This document shows, in pieces, positions 23,801-34,799 of a DNA stretch of 64,000 nt. The notes under the pieces were generated by a model. It made no database searches, was not told the DNA's origin, and saw only the letters and a program-made list of their open reading frames with translations. The position numbers and the translations under genes were made by a program. The stretch is from NCBI GenBank assembly GCA_963969495.1, contig OZ018324.1, positions 47,681,623-47,745,622 of the forward strand. The letters are read 5' to 3'. Every line of letters starts with the position of its first letter. Positions within the stretch are counted from its first letter, which is position 1. The DNA is from Ceratothoa steindachneri. Taxonomy: Eukaryota > Arthropoda > Malacostraca > Isopoda > Cymothoidae.

Positions 23801-24788
23801 CAAGAGGGGGTCGGCTTCCACGCCGTATCCCCTCTGTTTGAAGTCAGCGGGGCTCTACCAGGCGCTGCGTTGGCTTCACGGCCGAGCTGGTGGCAATACA
23901 CCACTCCGTACGGGAGATTACGCGACGTGCCCGGTTCGGAGACCGGATTGTGATCTATAGCGACTCACAAAGCGCCCTGAGTGCTCTCGGGGCATTGGAA
24001 TCTCCGCATCCCCTGGTTCGCGAAATCCGTGACGCCACGGTTTTGGCGAGCCGGGCAGATGTCGAGATTATCTTCTGCTGGGTTCCTGGACATGTAGGAA
24101 TTGCGGGGAATGAGGGCGCCAAAGAGTCCGCGAGGACTCTGCGACCGGACCAGCGTTTCGCTCTTCCTCACACTGACTACATGGCAGGAATACGGGCAGC
24201 TCTTCGGACTGCTTGGCAAAGAAGATGGGAGACGGTCGAGGGGAACTTAAAGTTGCGTGCCATTGCGCCGCGACTGTTCCCATGGACCTATCCCCCAATG
24301 CCGCGGCGGCTTCAGGTTGCTTTCTGTCGTCTCCGAATCGTGCACACTCGTGTGATGCATTGCTATTTGATGGAACGCTCGCCTGCGCCCTATTGCAACG
24401 ACTGCATCGTCCCTCAGACTGTTCGGCACATTCTTGTCGAATGTCCCAGTCTGGGTGATCTTCGCGCACGATACCTGTCCCGGTACCGGGATGGGCGGGG
24501 TCGCTACCGCCTGTCCCTTGTGCTCGGGACGAGTGCGTGCACCATGACTAATGGACTTATTGACTTTTGGGAGGAGGCTGGCCTTCTCCCTTTCATTTAA
24601 CCCAGTTTAATTGTTGTTGTTGTTTTTGTTATTGTTTTTGTTATTGCTTTTTTATTTTTATTGTTATCTCTTTTTATTGTTTCCTGTTTAATTTTTAAAG
24701 TAGCTTAGAACTAGGCTGTTTGTTTACGGCGACTAATGCCTAAGTCGGCAGTCGCCAGATAGCCCCTTAATTAAAAAAAAAAAAAAAA
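20890..24788 (+). mobile_element. 5'-truncated LINE copy E1 with well-preserved ORF2
   Basis: It starts at 20890, directly after the 12-bp TSD TGGGCCGCTGCC (20878-20889; second copy 26226-26237). The endonuclease is damaged, but from 21654 long frames are open. The linker is followed by RT, with GFRPISLTSCVCKLMEKL near 22400, FFDLEKAYDTA at about 22610 and LYVDDLSISFGA at about 22880. RNase H follows, with YTDGSKSQEGVGF near 23780, YSDSQSALSALGALESPHPL near 23960 and CWVPGHVGIAGNEGAK near 24080. The last reading frame ends at 24600. The 3' UTR carries the hairpin at about 24729 and A residues to 24788. A stop (TGA at 22646) follows YDTA in the RT, so it is inactive. Confidence 0.88.
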
Positions 24789-26225
24789 TCGTTGCTGCCG
24801 GAAGATGTTCTCGCTACGCTTTACGTGGACGACCTTTCGATCTCTTTTGGTGCGGCCCAGATGCCAACTCTGGAGCGTCGACTCCAACAGGCATTGAACC
24901 GCGTCTCTCGCTATGCCGAATCGCACAGGTTTCGGTTTTCTCTGGCCAAGACTAAGGTGGTGCACTTCTGCCCCCATCCACGGCTCCACCCCGACCCAGA
25001 TTTGTTTCTTAATGCGGTGCGCCTAGGTGTGGTTGAATTGCACAGTTTCCTTGGTCTTGTATTCGACCGATGTCTCACCTGGGAGGCTCATATTCGCAGC
25101 CTTAGGGTCTCTTGTACCCGCGCCATGGATATTCTCCGCTCCGTGACGTTCAGCGCTTGGGGCGCTGATAGGGCTACTGCCCTACTTTTTTATCGATCCT
25201 TTGTTCGTTCGAAGCTCGATTAAGGATGCGAGTTTTATGCATCCGCAGCCTTCGCCTTGCGACCGGTGCATTCCGCACTTCCCCCATTGAGGTTATTGGT
25301 CGATGCTGGGGAGATTCCACTCGCTCTACGCCACGTGCAGTGCATCGCGAGCCCGGCACCTCCCTCAGTCGCCAACACCTCTCACTGCATCGGCAGCTGG
25401 TCTCGACGGTGCCTCTGCCGCCGTGATACGCCAGTCATACCCTAAGCCCTTTGGGTTTAGGGCCAGGAAACTCGTTCTAGAGCTAAGTATAGCTCTCGGG
25501 CCGGTGGCACCCCTGGTTCTGCCTAGGACGCCATCCTGGAGGGTACCAAATTTGGCTATTTGTCGCCACGCCTCTGCTCCCAAATCATGTACGGCGCCGG
25601 GAGTATTGCGTTTGACATTTTTTGAGCACACCTCGTGTCACGCTGGAACCGTGTCAGGTGTATACGGATGGCTCCAAGTCCCAAAAGGTGGGTGGCTTCC
25701 ACGCCCTATCCCCTCTGTTTGAAGTGAGCCGGAGTCTGCCAGGCGCTATGTCTGTCTTCACGGCCAAGCTGGTGGCAATACACCACTCGGTACGGGAGAT
25801 TACGCGACGTGCCCAGTTCCGAGACCGGATTGTAATTTATAGTGACTCACCTTGCGCCCCAAGTTCCCTCGGAGCATTTGGATCTCCGCATCCCCTGGTT
25901 CGCGATATCCGTGACGCCACAGTTTTGGCACGCCGGCTGAATGTCGAGACATTGACTGATGGACTTACCGTCTTTTATGGGGAGGCTGGTCTTCTTCCCC
26001 TTCTTTAACTAGGTTTTTTGTTTTCTTTGTACAACACACGATCCTGGGTCGGGGGGAAGCGGACCTCTCCCCGTCCCCGGAGCTGGTTGCCATTTTCACT
26101 TTTTTATTGTTATTTTTTTGCATATTCTTTTTTTAAAGTAGCCTAGTGCTAGGCTGTAGTTAGTGCGGCGACTCGTTTCCAAGTGGGTAGTCGCCAGATC
26201 AGTTCCTAAATTTTTTTTCAAAAAT
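24789..26225 (+). mobile_element. 5'-truncated LINE copy E2, inserted in the tail of E1
   Basis: E2 begins within the RT just before the YVDD box (LPEDVLATLYVDDLSISFGA, 24793 on) directly after the A-tail of E1. It runs to a partial RNase H (VYTDGSKSQ-like text, frame-shifted near 25660). From about 25945 it jumps to the very end of ORF2, losing the middle of RNase H and the cysteine-rich tail. The 3' UTR and hairpin end at about 26200, followed by TTTTTTTTCAAAAA and the second TSD copy. Insertion into the poly(A) of E1 explains the shared outer TSD. Confidence 0.75.
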
Positions 26226-26237
26226 GGGCCGCTGCCG

Positions 26238-28260
26238 CCTTAGAGCCCGCCCTGGTTATGCCTAGCATGAGCGCGGTGGTTTGCATTCAGTAAATGAATG
26301 AGTTCTGTGTCTCAGTCGACAAGTTTGTATGTCGGTGTTTCCGCTGAGTCCTCCGCCAACCTTATCACCGTGGGCCTAACTACTATTCCTAGAACTTGCG
26401 TTTTACACGCCGACTGCTTCCATGGTGGTCGGTCGAGTGTGAGACGAGTCCTAAAATTGATTCGTTATACCCACATGTGATGTAAGCGCCGCCCGACCCA
26501 TTTCACTGTCGGTAAAATTCGTCAGCTGTTTCGAAGTGTGCGGCATATTTACCTTCACTTAACGACAAACCCGCCCTAGAGAGGTGTCGAGGTTAGTCAA
26601 AAGAATTCGGATCATTTTTGCAGGGCGCAGTTCCTTTCTCGAGGAGAATGGGACCTGAATATCAGACTCCTCGTTCGTGACGGATCATTGCAAATGCTTT
26701 CTCTGCTCGTGATATCGCTGAAGGCCGCTGACTGGAATTTCACTCTAGATAGAACCCCTCAACGACAGGTTTACATAACGTGAGTTGCGCTCTGTTCTCG
26801 CTTCGTGCGGGATCACCTTCCCTAGTTCGGAAGGTCGACAACGGGTGGGCGAGGCGTGGCATTTTTGTTAGAATAGTTCAACAAGATCTGGATAGAGGGT
26901 ATCTTTACGCCGGCTTGTTTCCGCCCAATCTCTGACTGGCGTGTGCACTTTGAGGGAGAAATTCTGTTCCACTTCAAAATACCGTCTGCGAGGCGTTCAT
27001 TCGTAGACAGCACTAGTCCGCGGTGTCTTTGGATCTGTAGATCAATGATATCACATGACGCTGCGGCATCATTGAGGCTCCACTTCGTTATTTCCTAGTT
27101 TTTGTGAGATCGTCGATTCTGCGCACGGATAGTGTGAGCGCTCCGGTACAATGGAGCAGGAAAAGTCTCCGGCAGGCAAGTGTCCTCAGTGTTGCACTTT
27201 CTCGCTACGTTCTACGTGGACGACCTTTCGATCTCTTTTGTGTGCAGCCCAGATGCAACTCTGGACCATTGACTCCAACAGGCATTAAACCTCATGTCTT
27301 TCTATGCCGTACCGCAGGTTTCGGTTTTCCTTGCCAAGACTACGCTGGTACATTTCTGTCGCAATCCACGGCTCTACCCCGACCTTGACATTTCTAAACG
27401 GGGTTCGCACCAAAGTCATGGATTCCCACCGTTTCCTTGGTCTTTTTTTTTTCACAGACACTTCACATGGGAGGCTCATATTCGCTGTCTTAGTGTCTCT
27501 TTTACGTGCGCAATGGACATTATTCGTCCAGCTCCCGGGGTGCTTATAGAACTACTGCCTTGCTTTTCTATCAATCCTTTGTTCGTTCGAAAGTTGACTA
27601 CGGATGCGAGTTTTATGAATCCACAACCGAGCGTGTATTGTGGAAGGTGGACTCTATCCACCACCGGTCTCTGGCTCCAGTGCCTTCCGCTCTTTCCCCA
27701 TTGAGAGCCTACTTCTCGATGCTGGGGAGATGCCACTCGCTCTGCGCCGTGCACAGTTCATTATGCAGTTGTATACCCGAGCCCGGCTCCTCTCGCTGCA
27801 TCTGTGGCCGATCTCATCGTTGCCTTTGCCCCCAGTCATACCTTAAGCCGTTTGTGTTTAGGGCTAATAAATTCCTTTGAGACATCCGAGTACTCAGCCA
27901 GTGTTCCTTTGGTATTTCCCAGGAGTTAACTATGGTGGTGGTACCACATGACTATTTTTCGCTACAAATATGCCTGCAAAGCGTCGGGAGTATTGCTTTC
28001 GTCCTTTTTGAGCACATTTTGTCACGCTATATTCTTCCCCGTGTTTACTGATGCCTCCCAATCCCTGGAGGGGGGTCGGCTTGCACTCTGCATCCCCTCT
28101 GTTTGAAATCAGCCGGGGCCTACGAGACGCTGCGTGTCTTCATCCCTGAGCTGGTTCCGATACTGCATTGTTTTTCCTGCCCCCGACGGAGGTTAACCCT
28201 TCCCGGACGCCGGAGCGTGCTTTTTGTGGCCAGATGGGCTCCTAAAATAATAATAATAAC
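26238..28260 (+). mobile_element. old LINE copy X, right part
   Basis: This is the continuation of 8560-9144 after the MULE and E1/E2. Its reading resumes exactly where the left part stopped (after the SDHFPI motif, at the GGGCAACTGCCGCC-equivalent). It is a decayed linker, RT and RNase H: the VDDLSISF-like text near 27215 and YESTTERVLWKVDSIHH near 27620 are still visible. It ends with a remnant 3' UTR and AAATAATAATAATAAC near 28240. Substitutions and indels are frequent, in keeping with great age. Confidence 0.75.
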
Positions 28261-28831
28261 AATTGTTTCCTCGTTTTTTTCTTATTTTTCACGTTTTTTT
28301 TTTTTTAATCTAGCCTTTGGGTTAATTTCGCTCAAAAAATACCTACTCATGCGGGCGGATAAGCACCGGGTGTCCACCCATCTATGCTTAGATATCTGTT
28401 CTCTCGCTTGGGTTTGGGCCCCGACATCTCGACTCTGGAAGTATAATCCCGTATTCACTTGGGAAGCAACGAGACCTCTTCGCTATAACTTGATAAGTCC
28501 GTTTTAATTCCTGGTTCTGGCTCTTAGGAATTAATTTCTGGATATTCGGTAACTTGTTTGCTCCTTTAGGGAAAAGCTAAGATTAGTCGCCGGATGGAGT
28601 TCCGCCTCGGGTGACTTCTCGGTGACCACGTCAATGTAGATACCGTGGTTCAAATTAGCGTGAAACTATCGGTCCACACTGTGAAATAGAAATCATCTAA
28701 ATGAGTTCAGATCGCTGGTAAAATCTGTAGCAATTCTTTATTCCATTTAAGGTAGGTTTGGGTTAGAGATTACACCTAATTTCTCCATAATGAAGCCAAG
28801 ATTATCTCATGATGGAAGCTCATTGTTTCAG
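28261..28831. other. intron 1, right end; nothing recognised
   Basis: Intronic sequence lies between the old LINE and exon 2, with T-rich runs at about 28265-28320. It has no open frame resembling a known protein. The acceptor CATTGTTTCAG closes the intron at 28831. Confidence 0.5.
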
Positions 28832-28915
28832 TTGTGTTTTACCCAAACTTACCACAAGAAAGTTCGCCACCTAATCCTGGATTATCTGCTGATTCATAAA
28901 GAATATTTCCAAACT
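28832..28915 (+). CDS. otu: otu/OTUD4-like gene, exon 2
   Basis: This 84-bp exon lies between acceptor TTGTTTCAG and donor GTGAGT, phase 0 at both ends. It encodes 28 residues, beginning LCFTQTYHKKVRHLILDYLL and ending IHKEYFQT. Joined to exon 1 it continues AAAEQ-LCFTQTYHKKVR, the helix of OTU domains that usually reads AEQ..(x)..H.EVR..C..Y. The exon is very short and isolated between introns of 22 kb and 16 kb; the splice signals, length and family match together make it convincing. Confidence 0.85.
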
Positions 28916-30109
28916 GTGAGTTTCTTTTTTATTTTTGATTCTTTTCATTTTTTTTTTAACCGCGCTTCTTAGTACAAAGGAAGGAGGAGGCGCGTTGAAA
29001 CCTTCGAACGGGTAAATGCCATGATTGAGCCGGTGTTTACCGTCCCTATATGGGAGACTTCTAATAGAGATGGGACGATTGCAGCTAAAAGTTCCCATTC
29101 CGATGCCAATTTTATAATAATATTAGTAGAGCAATATTAGGGGAGAATAACTCAATATAAATAAAATATAATGGCCTATACAATTTACTTAAGTAATACA
29201 ATAATAAGACTTTTTAATTCGATTTAAACTTTGAAGCATCGAATGCCTTGGAATAACTAAAATTCATTATTCTTAAGTTTCTGTAGTCTTTTTTTTTTTT
29301 ATATGTGGCATTGACGCAGCCCCAGCGCGTTTGTAGGAAAGATACCCATTAAATTTGAGTGACAACGATCCCTGCTATCTCCGTCTACGATTCTATCACT
29401 TATTTGCAAAGTGATGGTGTCATGCCCTCGTGACCATTGAAACGGATTGTTGGGTTTCTTGAACACTTGCCAATTGACGGCGAGTTCCCTTCAGGAAGTG
29501 ACTTCCCTTCGTTGCGGAATCGCCTGCCCTCTCGCTACATAAAGTTTCCAATAGTCTGTGTACTTTAAACCCGAGCGCGATCTTGCCCACGATATTCTGA
29601 CTAACCTGCAACGATTTAAAGTTTATAAAGCTTGATGGTGTGGCAGCCCAAATATAATGAGAGAGCGCGCGCAGTGAGAAAAGAGGTTTTCATACGTGAG
29701 CGGCACACTGTCCTCCGGCTAGGTTCCAGAGTGACCGCCTAGCCATTTATGAACGTCCCGTTGCAGTACTAGACCCCCAGCTAGACAAATGGCTGTATAA
29801 TGTATTTTACACCACAGTACTGTCCATAAAAATCAGAACTCGTATATTTCTATTATGACATCTTCCATAACTTCTAAGAGAAAATACAAGGTTTTTAAAA
29901 TTGGTGTACGATAACCTACACATTTAAACTACGTATGAGTAAAGATTATAGAAAGTTGTCAGCCGATAAACAAGTTAGTAGAAAAATTGATGTCCAAAAT
30001 GATTCGAACAGCAGCTGAAACATTTCTATTCGATTATAATGATTAAATTATCAGTGGAAAAAAAAACCCGTCTGTCATATGCAAGATCCTGATGAGGTGG
30101 CACGCACCA
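28916..30109. other. intron 2, left part; nothing recognised
   Basis: AT-rich intronic sequence without a recognisable transposon or ORF. The only oddities are a T-run near 29290 and a GAGAGCGCGCGC segment near 29660. The next recognised sequence is the start of an old LINE. Confidence 0.5.
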
Positions 30110-31975
30110 ACGAGGACTCGCATGGAGAAGAGGGACCTCTTGAAAGACCAAAACTTCCCAATATAGGACAAGGATAAGGCTGAAGCTGGTTTCGGGGTGC
30201 CTTTCAGGGGTGGATAGGACAGGGCTCACTCCCCACCCCCTGCCAAAAGGATGAGGGGGTTTCCTGGGACTGATGGGTCCTCTGCCCTTGCAACAAGTGG
30301 CCAGACCAAGAGTAGCACTTCCGGCCCCGGGGCGCCCTAGTGCGGGGAAGCTTTAACAGAAAGTTGACAGCTGCAGATTTGGGGCTCTCATAGAGACTTC
30401 CCGGCAGCATATTGCCTTAGAGTAAACCGTTTCTTCAGATGGCAACCTCAACTAAGTTGAATGGTAGAGAGCTGAAAATCAACAGTTTCTTGTACGGGAG
30501 CCAATGCAGCAAGCCCTGCCCTGTCAGCCATTATTAGCTCTTCTGACACTATGGTTCGTCTGTTCAAGTGCCCACACACTAGCATAAATTTGTAAAAGGC
30601 GTGGTTTATGTGAGTGAACTCTTGGACTACTACTATTTAGAAGACATCACAAAAGAGCACTGAGTCGGGGCGTGATGGAAGGTATCACTACCGAGGCAAG
30701 CCATTCATGTCAGTTCCTTCGTGTTACCATTGACACACTAATGGAACTTGACTTGCCAACTTGTGTCGGCCCGAAATATATGCAAACTGAATGATAAATC
30801 CGTATTGTGCAATTCCAAGTGTGTGAATTGCGGTGAGTCGCACCCTGTTTCCTTGAATCAATTAACTCGTATATTTTATATTTGAGGGTGTTCATGCTGT
30901 GGACTGACTAAGAGAGGCCAAGGAATAACCTGCGACTTTATACACCCTTTAAGTTAAGAAGGCACCCTGTTCCTGTCCCCTCAATTCCAACGAGCACAGC
31001 AGCTTCCCCGCCCATTCGGAACTCACTCATGCGCAGTTAACCCACTCCGGCTCCTCCTGAGTAACCGTTTCGCGTAAGGCAAAGCGGCCACACTAGTCGT
31101 TCGACTAGCAGGAGAAAGATCCCTCCCCCCGTAGGTGGTCGCGAGACCTTCTTAGGGAAGTTCTAAGGATGTCCCATGAAATACCAAGAGCTCTTGCTTC
31201 TCCATTTAAGGTTGGGCGAGTCAATTTGGAGACGCATGACCATTAAAAGACGATGGCAACCCCCCGCTCCGAAGCCCTTTGCCTGCCAAAGGTTTACAGA
31301 TGAAGGCAGGAAAATCTCACCATGAGTCCAACCACCCCGCAGTAAAACACTTCGAACCCTAAATGCCTTTTATGGTCAAAATCTGGAGTTCTGCATCCGG
31401 GAAGTTTACGGCAATTCCCGTGAGAGTCTTCCTTTGGCTAAGAGGGATCCCGTATCTCCTCGTTAGGCTTGAAGGGTAATTTCCTTCAATGGAGTTGCCC
31501 TGGAATTCGGGCTAACTGGGTGGGCCTGTGGATGCTAGTTTTCCTGCTGAATGTCATTTGTTTCCAGGAGACTGCTCGGCACGTACCCCTGTATATCCCC
31601 CCCTAGGCTTAACGGTTTTGTGAGTTCATTAGTACGAGATATGAGTCAGTCAGGAGGATGCGCAATTTAGATCTGCCATGTCTCCCTTCTTTCGCTCTGA
31701 ATAATACTTCCTTTCAAACAGTACAGATACTCTTAAATAGGAGATCGTAGACTTTGATTTCGGTGTACAATTCCATCGTGAGACGACTTGGGCACGTGGG
31801 ACTTGCGCGACGTCGTGTCACGGTTGCCTGCCGAGGCTCTTTGTCCTATGGTGATTCACGATCATTCGCTAGGGTCAGGTCCTTGCCGACATGATCGAGC
31901 AATTAGATATAGAACACATGGATGTGAATTACTTTACGCATCGCTTTCCGAGAACTGCTTCATTTTCTCTTAGCT
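30110..31975 (+). mobile_element. old LINE copy Y, left part (ORF1 and endonuclease remnants)
   Basis: The text follows the family from mid-ORF1 (GGACCTCTTGAAAGACC, near the lysine-rich region) through ORF1 zinc-knuckle remnants near 30820 to the ORF2 endonuclease. LQWSCPGIRANW-like and NCFIF text are visible, the latter at 31950. It is highly decayed. It is interrupted at 31975 by copy C and resumes at 38461 and again at 44555. Confidence 0.7.
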
Positions 31976-32485
31976 CCCCGTAAGGGGCGCGGCGATTTGC
32001 CATCCTGGCCGCCGTGCTGACGGGATTCAGCACTCCGTCCGGCCCCAGCTTAGCCTCTCTTCCTTCCTTCAAAACACTTGTTTCCTCTCTTTTCACACAA
32101 CCTCTCCCACAACTTTCTCTGGTCAGCCTCTAATTTCACAGGGTAGATGCTGACCTTCCTTTCAGCCAACCGTCCCGCTGAGGGGGTGGGGGACAATTTT
32201 CCCTAACCCCTGAGCTCCGGTCTGGGGTGGCTGGTTTTTAACAACCTGCTTCATCCCCACCCATACCTTCCACACATCCCTTTTCCTCTCCTCTTCACAA
32301 CCCATATTTTTTTACGCCGTGTCTAAGGTGGAGCCGCCATGCCGATGGACTGCCAGGCCACCAGGCGGGAGGGGTGGTCCGAAATGGCGGCGCCTGGCTC
32401 TGCCAGGCCTGTAAGCACCTCTTGCAGTGCGGGCAACTGCAAGAGGTAATGAGCTATTGTGTCCCGTGGCAAAAATAGGGTCATC
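31976..32485 (+). promoter_or_regulatory. LINE 5' UTR with conserved terminal RNA fold
   Basis: The first 12 bases, CCCCGTAAGGGG, form a hairpin with a GTAA (GNRA-type) loop. A second stem, CGGC at 31990-31993 with GCCG at 32008-32011, follows. Then comes TGCTGA...TCAGCA at about 32015-32032. The same start is found at 1806, 10166, about 47352 and 61903. In I-superfamily LINEs the promoter lies inside the 5' UTR, and this region presumably acts as promoter and leader. Confidence 0.6.
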
Positions 32486-34635
32486 ATGCCCATGGATGAA
32501 TTAATAAAACCTCAAACCCCTTTAACTCCCCCTTGCTCATCGACGGAGCCGCCCTCGTGCAGCTCTACCGAAAAAATGGAGGACTCCCCCCCCCCCTGTG
32601 CTTGCACAGGGGACCCTCCATATTTCTCAACCGGAGAGGAGGCTTACTCCTCTCCTTCGCCTACGGGTGCATGGGACTCCCCCTCACCCCCTTCTCTGGA
32701 GGTGCTTTCGGGCACCTCCCTTTTCCCAGCGGCAGTCCCCTCTTTTTTTTCCAAGGGGACTGCCAAGAAAGCCAGCAGGCAACCCTTAGCCAGCCGCTCC
32801 CCATCAAAGCGGCTCGGTAGGGCAAACCCCCTTAGGGGGGAGAGGGAAGCCAGGCCCCTTCGGTCGCTTCCCTCAAAAGACCTGCTGGCAAGAATTTTAA
32901 ACCTTGCTGGGGTCAAGGCCTGTGCCTCCCCACACAAGACTGGCGACACTGCCAAGGGGACCTGCGATGTCCTGGGAGGGGATGACCAACTGGAGGCCCC
33001 TCCTGTGATAGACATGGTCCTTGAGGAGACCCAGCCTCAAACGGTAGGGCTTTCCATGGGGGGGAATTCGGGCTCGGCGCCAAGCACCGAACCCGAATCC
33101 GCCCCTATGCAAGGTCCTCCTCAAATGACTGAGGGCTCCGAGGCGTTAAAAGGAGGGGAGGGATCTCCTCCGACAGGTGCCCCTACGACAACCAGGACCT
33201 TCTCCATTTCGGAGAGGGACCTGGCTGAGGCCGGTCCATCTGGCCTAGGGGCTTCTGCCGGCGGAGGTGAAAAGCGGGTTCATTCCCCGCCCTCCTCTCC
33301 AAAAAAGAAAAAGACGAAAAAGACTCGGGGCTCCTCTCCATCCGCGGGGGCTGCGGGGACGGATGGGTCTGCTACCACTTTGGTAGGCGACCAAGCCAAG
33401 ATCGGCACATCCGGCCCCTCTACCCCCTCGTGTGCGGAGCCCCTGACCAAGACTAACACCAAGAGTGCACAGGGCGGAGCCTCGATGACATCGGGGCCCG
33501 TGATTCAGAGGTTACCTGGCGTTTTCGAGCCCGCTGGCTTCAAACGCTTCCTCGTTATTCGCTCCACTGATGGCACCATGTTGTCCAAGGGCAACATGAT
33601 CCATCAGAGGAGAGGATTAGCTAGTGCAATTGGTAGAGAGCCGAAGGTGACCCGTTTCTCGGACGGGGAGCCTTCTGGCGAATGCGGCGAATCCCGCCGA
33701 GGCGGCCAAGATAAGTGCTCTTCGGACACTTCATGGCACCCCGGTGAGTGTGACGCCGCACTCTACCATGAACTTTGTGAAAGGAGTAGTTTATGCGAGG
33801 GAACTCGTTGACTACTCCATTGAGGACATCACCCTAGAGCTGGCCGACCATGGGGCGGTCAAGGTCGAACGTGTGATGAGAAAATAGGGAGGGGCTTCGA
33901 GACCGACCCCTAGACTCTTCGTCACGTTCGACTGTGACAAGCTCCCTGAGTCGGTGCGTGCATGTTGGTACCGCTACCGCGTGAAGGCATTCGTGCCACT
34001 GTCACCGCTTCGGCCATACGAATCGCTCATGTAGACGTGCAAATTCTGGGTCACCCGAAGTCTGTGTAAATTGCTCCAAGTTCGCACACGATAAGTCCAA
34101 ATCGTGTGTGGCCAAGTGTGTCAATGGCGGAGAGCCGCACCCTGCTTCTTCGAAGCAATGTGGTGCATATCTCCTGGAGAAAGAAATCCTGGCCGTTCAG
34201 GCCCAGGATCGACTCTCATTCCGCGAGGCTAAGGACTTGGTCCTGGCGCGCCCAGCTCTGCCTGGGACGTCATATGCCTCAGTAGTTCGAAAGGCACCCT
34301 CTGCTCCTGGCCCATCCAGGACAACGAGCACGGTTGTTTCCGCGCCCATTCGGAGCCCTTCTGCGGGCTCTACCCACCTCGGACGCTCCCCTGGTAAAGC
34401 TGGCGGCAAAAAGGGTTCATACTCAGCCCCGGCTAAAACCAGGGCTCCCCCCTCTTCTCCCAGCGTGACCGTTTCCCGCATGGCGAAACGGCCACGCGCC
34501 TCCACCGAGTCGTTAGACTCACAGGAGGCAACACCCCTGAAGATGGTCGCTAGGCCATCTTCAGGGGTTCCTAAAGCTGTCCCCCGAAAGGAGGACAGCA
34601 ACAAAGGAGCTTCGGCTCCTTCGCCCACGCCCTGA
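32486..34635 (+). pseudogene. LINE copy C ORF1 (nucleic-acid-binding protein), frameshifted
   Basis: I start it at ATGCCCATGGATGA (32486) because this start is conserved at the same place in copies A and I. The N-terminal third is rich in Pro, Ser and Glu, with a basic run KKKKTKKT at about 33305-33330. The middle part (FEPAGFKRFLVIRSTDGTML, FVKGVVYARELVDYSI) is conserved in all copies. The C-terminal part should hold three zinc knuckles. In C the first (expected CYYCHRFGH...) is damaged near 34000, the second is around 34060-34110, and the third (CVNGGEPH, one Cys lost) is near 34120. An extra base near 33665 and a stop at 33885 break the frame. The order is typical of ORF1 of Jockey/I LINEs, which packages element RNA. 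Confidence 0.75.
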
Positions 34636-34799
34636 GGTGGAGCGGGTGGCTCGGAGACGGTGGTTCCTCGAAAAGAGGCCCCCCCACCTCCGAAGCCGCA
34701 GCGCCCGCCTAAGGTTTCGAGGCGGAGGGAGGAAAAGACTCGCATGGCGAGCCCAACCTCCCCCAATAAGTCCTCGAAGGCGACAGCGCCTCCAGCGCT

